Source: Haloquadratum walsbyi J07HQW1 (lineage in GTDB: Archaea > Halobacteriota > Halobacteria > Halobacteriales > Haloferacaceae). Taken from it: a stretch of 64,000 nt of DNA. The position numbers were made by a program, and so were the translations under genes. Positions 36,187 to 44,589 of this stretch are shown here, piece after piece. Under the pieces are notes generated by a model. It ran no database searches. It saw only the letters and a list, made by a program, of their open reading frames with translations, and was not told where the DNA came from. Each line of letters begins with the position of its first letter. Position 1 is the first letter of the stretch. The stretch lies in contig KE356560.1 in assembly GCA_000415965.1 (NCBI GenBank), forward strand, positions 1,362,369 through 1,426,368, written 5' to 3'.

Positions 36187-38382
36187 ATGAACTGCCAATA
36201 TACAGTTACTCCAGACGAGAATCAGTTCTCATCATTGACAGCCACATGGTCGTGTCCACACGAGTCCCATCCAGAGGACGACCGCTGTCTCTTTCATATG
36301 ACTCCCGAAGAACGGAGACACCACGACATTACACCACAGGATGTTCATTCGACACTTCTCTCCGAGTTAGAGGCTGAAGCAAACGATAAAAAGGAGTTTA
36401 TTGGGGCGCACATCCCATATCTTGATCTTGATTATATCGATGTTGAGACAGACAATCAATATCCACTTGACTTTCGACATACGACAATCGAAAACGGAAT
36501 CTCTGCTGCTCATGCACGATTTGAGGAACGTGTTGACCTCCGGAATAGTACGGTCAACGGCTTAGACGCACCAAATTGTGAATTTGAAGACGGATTACTC
36601 GCTGCTGAGGCGGTGTTCACTGACGTGGTCACTCTTTCTGAGACAGTTTTTACTGGTGATATGGTTGATTGTGTCGAGACGACCTTTGAGCAGTCCCTCG
36701 TGTGTGAGGAAATAACAGTTGCTGTTGATGTCTCATTCGAGAATGCAGCATTCAACGGTCCTGTCTCATTCGATGGTGCACGGTTTGCCGAACAGGCAAG
36801 CACCGTCGATGAGAATATTATTTTCAATCATGCAACCTTTCATAATATCGCCTCATTCAGACATACCTCATTTTATCATACGTCGTTTCAAGACGTCACA
36901 TTTCATGACACCGCTGTTTTTGAGCACGCTACAGCAAACGGCACTATCCGACTAGACGGGGCAACGTTTCATGCCGATGCTGATTTCGATGAGTTACGCT
37001 GTGAGAAAGACATCTCCTTCAGCGACGCGGTGTTTCATGGAGAAGCCTCCTTCAGAGGGGTATCAGTTATTGGGGGCGCAGACGTGCTTGCGGATGACTT
37101 CTCATTAGTGAATACCAGATTTACCGCGAGGGCTACCTTTGAGCAGGGTACATTTGGGTTCACGAACGCAGAAGGAGCAGAATTCAACACATGCGTAAGT
37201 TTTGAACGGAGCACATTCACCGATGATGCAGCCTTTATTGATGTGACATTCGGTGATACCGCTGACTTTGATGAGGTGATCTTCGATGGTGATGTCACAT
37301 TCACAGACAGCGTCTTCAGCGCGAACGCTGTCTTTCGAGGTGCCGAATTCAACGGGGGAACAAATTATCTCGCATCTGATGCAGTGTTCACTGACGTGAT
37401 ATTCACTCAAACGGCTGACTTCAGTGATACAGATATCGTCTCAGTTGAGTTTCAGACAACTGAGTTCCGAGCAGCCGTCGACTTTACTAACGCTGAGATC
37501 ACTGAGACGCTCATCATTGAAACGCCAACGTTCATCAATGATCCATATCTCGATTTTACTGATGCAACAATTGAGGAAGGAACAATCATGCAACCAGAGC
37601 GTGGGTGGGGATATTTCGATTTTACACAGGCAACAATCGGAGATGTTCTGTTGACAGCGGCCAACCCGGCTGATAGACGAGAATTACTCGATTATTTTCG
37701 ATTTTGTGATACAACGTTCGATACGTTTGACTTCTCACAACATCTTGAGTATCTTGACCGAAACAACTGGGTGCTTCACAATTTTGCTCAACCAGAAACT
37801 GAGTTCACACCAGCAGTTGAACTCACACCAGCACACGTCGAAAAGACATACTTGAAAGCAAAATCGAGTGCTTCAGAGCAGAGTAATATCAAGGCTGCTG
37901 GTGAATTCCGGGTAAAACGACAACAACACGCAAGGAGGAAATTCGCTCAGATTGCAACCGATTCGACAGAGCCAATCCGAACACGAATCAAAAACGGACT
38001 CCGGACAGCAGAGAATCTTTTTCTTGAATTTTCGTGTGGATACGGACTTCGCCTGTATCGAATCACTACCGTCTTTATTCTATTTCCACTGATAGCTGCG
38101 ATTCTCTTTGCTTTTGGAGGACCGCTTTTCGAAACTGGTGCTGGACAGACCTCACTGTCTCAGATACTGGGTGAAATCGTCATAGATACCGAGGCTCAAA
38201 CTGGCACTCGCACTTTCCTGCTCAACGTATACTTTGCATATATTACATTTCTGACAATCGGATATGGTGGCATCGGTCCGCTGGGTCTCGGGGCTCGATT
38301 TCTTGCCGCCATCCTTGTTTATCTTAATGTGATTCTCGCCGGACTCTTCATTTACTCCCTAATCAAGCGGAGCGAGATTTAG
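36187..38382 (+). CDS. Pentapeptide-like-repeat protein fused to a K+-channel-type pore
   Basis: A 731-residue protein. Residues 1-85 carry WSCPHESHPEDDRCLFH, a possible small metal site. Residues about 90-460 form a long right-handed beta-helix of A(D/N)F-type pentapeptide-like repeats: FRHTSFYHTSFQDVTFHDTA, FTDSVFSANAVFRGAEF and many similar units, rich in Phe, Asp and Thr. A mostly helical linker follows (about 500-600). The C-terminus has two spans, about 610-635 and 703-725, flanking a pore loop ending TIGYGGIGP at about 690-698, the selectivity filter of K+ channels (Ion_trans_2). I infer a cytoplasmic beta-helix regulating a two-span channel. It lies 40 bases after the DUF2617-like gene in the same operon. 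Confidence 0.85.
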   Translation: MNCQYTVTPDENQFSSLTATWSCPHESHPEDDRCLFHMTPEERRHHDITPQDVHSTLLSELEAEANDKKEFIGAHIPYLDLDYIDVETDNQYPLDFRHTTIENGISAAHARFEERVDLRNSTVNGLDAPNCEFEDGLLAAEAVFTDVVTLSETVFTGDMVDCVETTFEQSLVCEEITVAVDVSFENAAFNGPVSFDGARFAEQASTVDENIIFNHATFHNIASFRHTSFYHTSFQDVTFHDTAVFEHATANGTIRLDGATFHADADFDELRCEKDISFSDAVFHGEASFRGVSVIGGADVLADDFSLVNTRFTARATFEQGTFGFTNAEGAEFNTCVSFERSTFTDDAAFIDVTFGDTADFDEVIFDGDVTFTDSVFSANAVFRGAEFNGGTNYLASDAVFTDVIFTQTADFSDTDIVSVEFQTTEFRAAVDFTNAEITETLIIETPTFINDPYLDFTDATIEEGTIMQPERGWGYFDFTQATIGDVLLTAANPADRRELLDYFRFCDTTFDTFDFSQHLEYLDRNNWVLHNFAQPETEFTPAVELTPAHVEKTYLKAKSSASEQSNIKAAGEFRVKRQQHARRKFAQIATDSTEPIRTRIKNGLRTAENLFLEFSCGYGLRLYRITTVFILFPLIAAILFAFGGPLFETGAGQTSLSQILGEIVIDTEAQTGTRTFLLNVYFAYITFLTIGYGGIGPLGLGARFLAAILVYLNVILAGLFIYSLIKRSEI

Positions 38383-38440
38383 CGTTGAGTAACTCAGCAA
38401 AAGCATAATACACACTCAAGCGGGTACAATCTTACAGACA

Positions 38441-39406
38441 ATGAGCAATGCGCATACACATGAGTTCACGGGAGATGTCACACTCAATGGGGGTGAGGAA
38501 ACGCCGATTTCGGTCATTGATGCTGAGAATGTCCACTTCAGACGGAATTCGGTGACCGGCAATGTCAAACTCGTCAACCCTGAATACGTATTTTCCTGTC
38601 AACGACCAACCGAACAGACAGTCCAATCAGACGATACAGAAACCACTGTCAGTGGATCAATTGAAGATATTTATCTTCCATACAATGGTGTTGAGGGGAC
38701 CATCGTCATTGATGGCGCACAGGATGTGTATATCGAACCAAATGCAATCAGTGGCGATATCGAGATTGTTGGAGAAGAGCAACTCTTCTATACTCAACTC
38801 ACAGACTCTCCATATGGACATGGCGTCTATGACGCACATGGCGTTGGCTGGAAGCGATCAGTGTCTGTGTCCGATCCCAAACACGGTGTCAGCGTCACTG
38901 GTGGGCGATGCACCGCAGAGATAACAGATGTAACGACAGATATCGAACTGATTGTCTCTGGCTGGAACAACACGATTGATATCACTGGGCGAACAGCAAC
39001 GGTCACGGTCTATCTACTTGGGTCACAAAATACCGTGACGACGAGTCCATATATCGACATTGAGACAGACACACAGGCCGGCATCGAGAATACCATCGAA
39101 CAGGAACCAGTCCCTGCCAGTGATATCATCGAGACGACTAGAGAGGAAGCATATGCTGGTCACTTACTCGGACGAGACACCGTCACGTTTCAGGAACCAG
39201 CCACAGACAAAGACTACTGTCCAAACTGTGGTGCGAGTGCGAGTACTGTTATTACTCGTCGTCAAGAAGATGCGTTCTTTGTCACGAACGCTCCCGTGTA
39301 TCGATTCGATGCTGGAGGGGATTCATATGAATGTGAGAACTGCTCACTGAATGCCGCCCCAGAGGTGCAGTTGTCCGAAGAGGAACGTAAACAAGTGTTA
39401 GGCTAA
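38441..39406 (+). CDS. Beta-rich protein with C-terminal zinc ribbon
   Basis: A soluble acidic protein of 321 residues, family not recognised. Residues 5-230 are built of short strand-turn units (DVTLNGGEETPISVIDAENV, SGSIEDIYLPYNGVEGTIVI, GNNTIDITG-like stretches), suggesting a beta-helix or stacked strands. The end has CPNCG near 270 and CENC near 303, two CxxC pairs that should bind one zinc. It follows the channel protein by 58 bases and probably ends the operon. Both contain beta-helix-like repeats, so they may interact, but this is inference. Confidence 0.65.
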   Translation: MSNAHTHEFTGDVTLNGGEETPISVIDAENVHFRRNSVTGNVKLVNPEYVFSCQRPTEQTVQSDDTETTVSGSIEDIYLPYNGVEGTIVIDGAQDVYIEPNAISGDIEIVGEEQLFYTQLTDSPYGHGVYDAHGVGWKRSVSVSDPKHGVSVTGGRCTAEITDVTTDIELIVSGWNNTIDITGRTATVTVYLLGSQNTVTTSPYIDIETDTQAGIENTIEQEPVPASDIIETTREEAYAGHLLGRDTVTFQEPATDKDYCPNCGASASTVITRRQEDAFFVTNAPVYRFDAGGDSYECENCSLNAAPEVQLSEEERKQVLG

Positions 39407-39475
39407 TCGATTAGGTGAGGTCTCTACAAACGAGTAATCAGTACTTTGATTCCAGCGTCATCCATAGCGATACGA

Positions 39476-39958
39476 TTACTCAAGCAGAAGAAAACTTACT
39501 CCACCGATTGCTGCACTGACAGCACTCAATATCAGCGTCAAAAGGATACCCAACCCGAAAAGAGCGGGTGCGAAGGTAAGTCCAAAAGTAAATCCGATTA
39601 ATGCCCCGATCCCTGTTGCGAGCACTGGTGACCCATTCTCAGTCTTCGCGCCGACAGTTGACCCAGCAGCGACGCCTCCAATCCACGTCAGCGGAAGCGG
39701 GATTATCCCAGCGATGAGTGCCCCAATAAACATGAGACCAGCAAGGGTAACAGCACTAGAAGAACTATTGCCCTGATTCGCCTTTGTTCTCGAACTGAGT
39801 ACATTGAGTGTTCGTTTGAGTAAGCCAGACCAACTACTACGGTCTGAAACTGGTCGAGGAGAGACCCGAGACCCTGATTGTGAACGTGAACTTCCAATAG
39901 TCTCATCACTGCCTGTTGTTTTTGTTTGTTCCTTCTGACGTTCTTTGCTCATGTGCAT
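39476..39958 (-). CDS. Membrane protein with disordered N-terminus (160 residues)
   Basis: Not recognised. Residues 1-65 are Ser/Arg/Gln/Thr-rich and probably unstructured. Three or four hydrophobic segments follow, about 69-90, 92-108 and 115-158, full of Gly and Ala (GVAAGSTVGAKTENGSPVLA, TGIGALIGFTFGLTFAP), resembling small haloarchaeal DUF456-like or glycine-zipper membrane proteins. ATG at 39,958 or 39,952 could start it. Convergent with the zinc-ribbon gene. Confidence 0.55.
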   Translation of the reverse strand: MHMSKERQKEQTKTTGSDETIGSSRSQSGSRVSPRPVSDRSSWSGLLKRTLNVLSSRTKANQGNSSSSAVTLAGLMFIGALIAGIIPLPLTWIGGVAAGSTVGAKTENGSPVLATGIGALIGFTFGLTFAPALFGLGILLTLILSAVSAAIGGVSFLLLE

Positions 39959-40199
39959 ACATTTGCGCTCCAGACAGATGAATGTCTACGCTCGATTTCA
40001 CCACTGCCACAATACCACCGGTATACAAAGCCAGCCACCAGTGAGTCAAACCTGGGGGACAGATATCACTGTGAGATTAATATATGGATTACCACGACTA
40101 CGTCAGTTAACCCACGAGACTCTCTGTTGAACTACAAAGAAAGTGTGTCCCAGAGAGACAACGCGCTAAATTACAGTTGTTCAAGACGAAAGCCAACGG
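39959..40199. other. Intergenic
   Basis: No gene recognised. Confidence 0.35.
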
Positions 40200-40455
40200 C
40201 TTGAGTGTGGGATGAAGCCGACATGATAGGAGACAACCCACCGACCGGTACTCGGGACGTCGAAGCGCCCGGCGCGTCCGGGCGGGAAGGCCCGTTTGAC
40301 CGGGCTGTACGCGCTGGAAAGCACGTCCGGAGTCGTAACCGGATGGTCACCGTCGAACGCCCCTCCCGAAAGAGAAGTTGAGGACCGAGGAAACGCGCAA
40401 TCTTGAACTCCCCTTCGGGGAATCCCACCCCTTCAGGGGTGGGAGGAGGTCAACT
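40200..40455 (+). mobile_element. Orphan IS1341/tnpB right end with intact RNA-like structure
   Basis: A GC-rich, highly structured 250-base block in AT-rich surroundings. Short self-complementary stems follow one another (GCGCCCGGCGCGTCCGGGCG, GGCCCGTTTGACCGGGCTG), then CCTTCGGGG and the terminal hairpin CCCACCCCTTCAGGGGTGGG followed by AGGAGGTCAA. That order is typical of haloarchaeal tnpB right ends, which are transcribed as sense-overlapping or omega RNAs. No tnpB frame lies upstream; the plus strand before it is non-coding. The arms are perfectly paired, so this copy is recent or conserved. It aligns with the eroded copy at 19,040. Confidence 0.75.
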
Positions 40456-40629
40456 ACGGCTAAAACTGTGGGTGTTCGCTTCGCACTTTCGATAAGAATT
40501 GTCTTTATATAGTCTGGAGAAACACCGCTTCGCTTGAATCATGGCTTGCGTTACGGTGTTAATAATGGCAGGATACCGCAATTATGCAAAGAGTTATATA
40601 AATATCAGTGAAATTAACGTACAGATAAT
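40456..40629. other. Intergenic with TATA-like box
   Basis: GTTATATAAAT at 40,593-40,603 lies about 30 bases before ATG 40,630 and is a likely promoter for the next gene. Confidence 0.45.
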
Positions 40630-41130
40630 ATGAAATTTGATGCAATACGCGAACTGATCCAATTACTGAATAACATCGATTTCGACGAGGCTGATATTGA
40701 CATCAACCAATCATCGAGCGTGACTGCACGACATATTCGGTCTCGAGAGGCCCGTCGTCGGTCATCCGCGAGAAACCGTCGTCAGTCAGAAGACACAGAA
40801 GGAAGAGAGAAGTTTGCTCGGAAGCGTCGTATCAAACGACTCAATCGATTGATCAAGCGAGCAGAGCGAAATGGTGAGGACATTGGCGATTATATTCCTG
40901 ATGAGGAGCCCAGTATACATGTCTCGAAGCCTCACTCAAATACAGTAAAGATCGTCATCGATCGACATCCTGTTGATGTCGAATTTGATGAGACGACTCC
41001 ACACGTCGAACTGCTATATAATGGCAGTTCAACAACGGTTGAACTCCCTGCGGTTCCAGTCGAACTTCGTGAAAAAACCGATCAAAACTCTATTACGACG
41101 TTACGATTCCGAGTCGTGAATGACGAATAA
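40630..41130 (+). CDS. Hypothetical protein with basic helical core and Hsp20-like strand region (166 residues)
   Basis: Not recognised with confidence. It starts with an acidic helix (FDAIRELIQLLNNIDFDEAD). Residues 38-85 are a strongly basic Arg-rich helix (SREARRRSSARNRRQS, FARKRRIKRLNRLIKR), unusual for a haloarchaeon. The C-terminal 65 residues form strands (SNTVKIVIDRHPVDVEFDE, HVELLYNGSSTTVELP, TLRFRVVND) like a half of an Hsp20 or immunoglobulin-like sandwich. The basic segment suggests nucleic-acid or membrane-lipid contact. Stands alone with its own TATA-like box. Confidence 0.6.
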   Translation: MKFDAIRELIQLLNNIDFDEADIDINQSSSVTARHIRSREARRRSSARNRRQSEDTEGREKFARKRRIKRLNRLIKRAERNGEDIGDYIPDEEPSIHVSKPHSNTVKIVIDRHPVDVEFDETTPHVELLYNGSSTTVELPAVPVELREKTDQNSITTLRFRVVNDE

Positions 41131-41180
41131 CAGTCACTGTGTGTCAGCTTCCAATACAAACGGATGTTTCGTCTTTCTAT

Positions 41181-41307
41181 CAGTCGGTGGCACTCTGAGT
41201 AGTGTTTCTCTCTACCCACACAGACACTCCATCCTCAGTTCAACCGGAACGCCTGTTGCGTGTGCCGCTGCAACTTCGAAGAGCGACACTCACAGTCCTA
41301 ACAATTG
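41181..41307 (-). mobile_element. CAGTYG-family MITE copy, full length
   Basis: CAGTCGGTGGCACTCTGAGT at the left, AGTCCTAACAATTG at the right, core GTTTCTCTCTACCCACAC and CAGTTCAACCGGAACGCC. About 127 bases, beginning 50 bases after the preceding stop. Confidence 0.75.
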
Positions 41308-41548
41308 AGAAGATCATGTAGTTGATGGAAAGAACAGTGACCCAGTCAGACTCACTGTTAACCCGGACGCGCCCTGCGTAAAATGTGTTTATCGATAGTG
41401 TGGCAGAAAGCCCACCTGTTTACATCCCGTTGTGAGAATCGGCACACACACTGGAATCGGTCAGGACCCACCTGATACGAAAACATAACATACTCGTGTC
41501 AGTCTGTCGATGACGTGCCGTCTGACATCCCAAAGACTGTGAGGGTGA

Positions 41549-41621
41549 CGTGAACCTGCCTCGGGGTCCACATCACCGTCAAAGCCCCGAGGCAGTCACC
41601 TTGACAATCTATACAATTTCG
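41549..41621 (-). mobile_element. Hairpin terminus of a tnpB-type element (GTGAACC family), orphan
   Basis: CTGCCTCGGGG (41,556-41,566) pairs with CCCCGAGGCAG (41,585-41,595) around 18 bases. It begins GTGAACC, the reverse of the GGTTCAC that closes such right ends. The segment continues CCTTGACAATCTATACA, shared with the copy at 47,939. Orientation is inferred as minus. A Rho-independent-like terminator for the converging 41,650 gene is an alternative. Confidence 0.55.
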
Positions 41622-41649
41622 ACACAATAGCAATTACATTCAATGGGAA

Positions 41650-43398
41650 TTAAGATGTGGAATTATTCGTCGTTGATGATGCCGAAGCAGTTGATGTTGT
41701 CACCGTCGTATTAGCTTGAGCACTCTCGATAGTCGCGGTTTGATTCTGTGGAACTCGGATTCGGTCGACAACAGTTCCACTCTCATCGCGAACGACAATC
41801 ACATACCCAATATCGTCGCCTGAGGCAGTCGTTGCGGTTTCGGTCTGCTCAGACTCTTCAACTCTTGTTCCATTCTCCTGAGTACTGACTGATGCACCAT
41901 TGAGGAATGAGACGACGTCCTCAGTCCGCCCGAGTTCAATCGCCTCTTCGGTATCAGCGTTAATAAAGACATTTCGGGTTACATCGGTGTTATCTGTCGG
42001 TGATACCTTGGTGTGCCACCATAATTGAGAGTCAACGACGACCGGAATTGGCTCAACGACTTTGAATTGTCCGTCTCCATCGGCACCAGCCCAGTTTGTC
42101 CGACTATCCTCCGACCGAACAATCCCAACTGCCCGCTCGGGACCAAGTAGTGTCTCTCGACCGGTTGAAAATACCTTCCGTTCATTCGTATCAGCATCAA
42201 ACAGCCACACCTCATCAAGACCACGAGTCGACTCGCCAAACGGTTCCATTGCCATCACGTAGGTTATTCCGTCTGACTCTGTATCGATAACAAACGGTTG
42301 TTCATTGCTCGCAGTGGCTGGGAGTGATGCGGGTTCGATGACGCCACGAAATGAACCGACGACCGGGAGCTGATTGATAATCCCATTTCGGAACCGAAGC
42401 GACTCAGCTTCCTCGCGAGCGAGCGTCAGCGGATACAGACGTTGCCCATCGAGTATGTCACTTTCTTGTGCTTCTTCAGGTGACAGGTGATCGATTGTGC
42501 CGTCTGGATGGACAAGTCCAACACCATCCCAGACTGGAACTGTGTGTGGGATTGGGGTCAGTTTCCACTCATGACCGGTCTTCGGATATGCCATGTATGC
42601 CGTTCCATCGTGGACAAACTCAACAGGGTCATCTTGATATGTGCTCCAGTAACCACCAGTTGTCTTGAGTTGCCAACTCGCCGACCGGAACAAGAACATA
42701 TTTTGCCCGTGCTCGAAGTCCTGTTGGTCGAACGCAGAGATGCTGCGGTTTTCAATTGATGTCATATCGCTGAGCAACACACCTCGTTGGTTCCCTGTCA
42801 GTTGGATACGAAATGGATCAGGCTCGATTGCATAGCTCCAGACCAGCGATCCATCTGGGGAGCGAGCAATATCGCTCGTTCCAAGTCGGTGTTGTCGATA
42901 CGAGACTGATCCACGTGTCTGAACATCGGCGACTGGACGCGGGACGATTCGTGGATTTTCCTCGGCGATAGCTGGGAGTTCATCGATCTCTTCGACATTG
43001 AGTGTTGTCCGCTCAGCAAGGCTATTACTCTCGAACACTCCGGTCACTCCTCCGACACCAATCGAGAGGAAGAACACGAAGACAATCACGCTCCCAGCTA
43101 CATTGACATCATTAAATCTGATGACGCTGCGAAGTCCTGGGAACAGGAACAGTAAAACGGCGATAACGACGCCAACGGTCGCAGTCCCAAAGAGAATAAG
43201 CCCAGTCGGGCTGAAGAGCATTCCATAAACCCAGAAATGGATCAATGGTCGAGCCAGATAAACGACCACAGCTGCAATAACGATGACGCCAATCCGCAGG
43301 GCTAACGAGAGTGGTGACGGGTCTGGACCGGCAGCGGAGCCAGGCAGTGAGTCCAAATCAGTGAATTTGGAGAGGACCGAGTCAGTGTCTGATGACAT
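41650..43398 (-). CDS. Membrane-anchored haloarchaeal protein with large extracytoplasmic domain
   Basis: A 582-residue protein, family not named. Four hydrophobic segments lie in the first ~125 residues (35-52, 55-90, 100-122), followed by a long soluble part. This shows repeated strand-like units such as SPDGSLVWSYAIEPDPF, NMFLFRSASWQLKTTGGYWS, SFRGVIEPASLPATA and EVWLFDADTNERKVFSTGRE, which suggest a beta-propeller-like or sandwich fold outside the cell. The C-terminal 70 residues are Thr/Ser/Gln-rich, possibly a glycosylated stalk. No catalytic motif is seen. It is monocistronic with a TATA-like AT-rich upstream region. A cell-surface or scaffold role is plausible. Confidence 0.7.
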   Translation of the reverse strand: MSSDTDSVLSKFTDLDSLPGSAAGPDPSPLSLALRIGVIVIAAVVVYLARPLIHFWVYGMLFSPTGLILFGTATVGVVIAVLLFLFPGLRSVIRFNDVNVAGSVIVFVFFLSIGVGGVTGVFESNSLAERTTLNVEEIDELPAIAEENPRIVPRPVADVQTRGSVSYRQHRLGTSDIARSPDGSLVWSYAIEPDPFRIQLTGNQRGVLLSDMTSIENRSISAFDQQDFEHGQNMFLFRSASWQLKTTGGYWSTYQDDPVEFVHDGTAYMAYPKTGHEWKLTPIPHTVPVWDGVGLVHPDGTIDHLSPEEAQESDILDGQRLYPLTLAREEAESLRFRNGIINQLPVVGSFRGVIEPASLPATASNEQPFVIDTESDGITYVMAMEPFGESTRGLDEVWLFDADTNERKVFSTGRETLLGPERAVGIVRSEDSRTNWAGADGDGQFKVVEPIPVVVDSQLWWHTKVSPTDNTDVTRNVFINADTEEAIELGRTEDVVSFLNGASVSTQENGTRVEESEQTETATTASGDDIGYVIVVRDESGTVVDRIRVPQNQTATIESAQANTTVTTSTASASSTTNNSTS

Positions 43399-43705
43399 AT
43401 ATTCGAATCCTATCTTCTGTTCTCAGTCGATCTGGACGGTGGATATACAAGCGTAGTGCCTCGTGTCATGAATTGAGGAATAAGTGGAGGGAATTGACTC
43501 GCAGACTTGACCATGCTCATAATCTTTAATTCGTGGTGAGCGGTCATTTATGTATCGTTTTACAGATATGAATGACGGCTGTCTGGGAATTTAGTATAAA
43601 TTATAAGCGTGAGTCGCGAATTATCATATCACACCGCGTGTTTTGATTGGGAATTGATAATCTCCGAGGGTGTAAGCGGTGTCTGTTCAACTGAGGTCAT
43701 TATAT
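43399..43705. other. Intergenic
   Basis: No gene recognised; AT-rich. Confidence 0.35.
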
Positions 43706-43827
43706 CAGTTGTTGGGACTGTGAGTGTCGGTATTTGAAGTTGAATCAGAGCACCACACAGGCGTTCCACCTGCGCTGAGTCCGCGTGTGGATTCAAAAAG
43801 AAACGCTGTTTAGAGTGCCACCGACTG
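43706..43827 (+). mobile_element. CAGTYG-family MITE copy, full length
   Basis: CAGTTGTTGGGACTGTGAGT at the left and AGAGTGCCACCGACTG at the right. Core: CCACACAGGCGTTCC, GTGTGGATTCAAAAAGAAAC. 122 bases; one of the two best-preserved copies. Confidence 0.8.
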
Positions 43828-43986
43828 TTCTGCTACGCTGATCTTCATCACCTCCGATTGGGTCAGCCCGAGCCATAGCCCTGCTCAACAATATTGATTA
43901 TCTCATATCGTAATATAAATCCACGAGGTATATGTTGCATCGAACATTGCAGATCAAAAAGAATATTCGATAGCTATCTTTTCGGA

Positions 43987-44040
43987 TTGACATCCTCCTC
44001 CGGGTTCACGCGGAGGAATCCCACGGCACCGCACCGCTGG
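43987..44040 (-). mobile_element. Orphan tnpB-type right end on the minus strand
   Basis: TTGACATCCTCCTCCGGGTT followed by CACGCGGAGGAATCCCAC is the reverse complement of a hairpin ending GGAGGATGTCAA, the standard layout of IS1341-type right ends. The hairpin is CCTCCG with CGGAGG. No tnpB frame adjoins it. Confidence 0.6.
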
Positions 44041-44042
44041 GT

Positions 44043-44112
44043 TGCGTTGAGTTGAGTTGAGACTGAGTACAGTTAAGTCGAGTTGAATCGGTTGAGCTGA
44101 GTTGAGTGCAGT
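44043..44112. repeat. Degenerate GTTGA pentamer tract
   Basis: About a dozen imperfect GTTGA/GTTGAGT units over 70 bases next to the orphan right end. Open frames that run from here to 44,600 on both strands are by-products of this repetitive composition. Confidence 0.6.
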
Positions 44113-44589
44113 TCACTTGGGAGTGCCACATCTCAGCTCTAGCTTTAGCTTCCGCCCCCGCTCCCGGGACTCCTATCCATTATCATGTTCGGGCTCCCGA
44201 AGTTGTTTGTGCCTCGGGGAGTCCGGCAGATTTCGACAGATACGGACACGGACTCAGAGTTACTTTGTGTGGTGTTTGCCCGGTGCCCGGTGGTTGTTGT
44301 TTGCACAGAGGGCACTCTGTTTCCAGAGTGGGCGGACACTCACAGTTACACTCATACTTACACTCGAACCGCCAGTTTTCGGGCGCTCGACCACACTGGG
44401 TTCGTAACCACTGGGCCGACACTAATATATGTGCCATTTTGGAATCAAAAGGTGTGGGAATTGCCGCTGTGACGGTGCGTATCCACAGCCTCAGTGGGAT
44501 TGCACCTGCTCCACATACAATACTTCCTTCCGTCTGATAAGTTCGTGACTTCGTATCTATCCGGGGACTCGGTTGAGACCTTCTTTGTC
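44113..44589. other. Non-coding interval with repetitive composition
   Basis: Frames of 100-140 residues exist on both strands but have Cys-, His- or Ser-rich nonsense composition, and a short period-6 run (CACTCA/TTACAC type, about 44,338-44,362) explains part of it. No gene is called. Confidence 0.4.
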
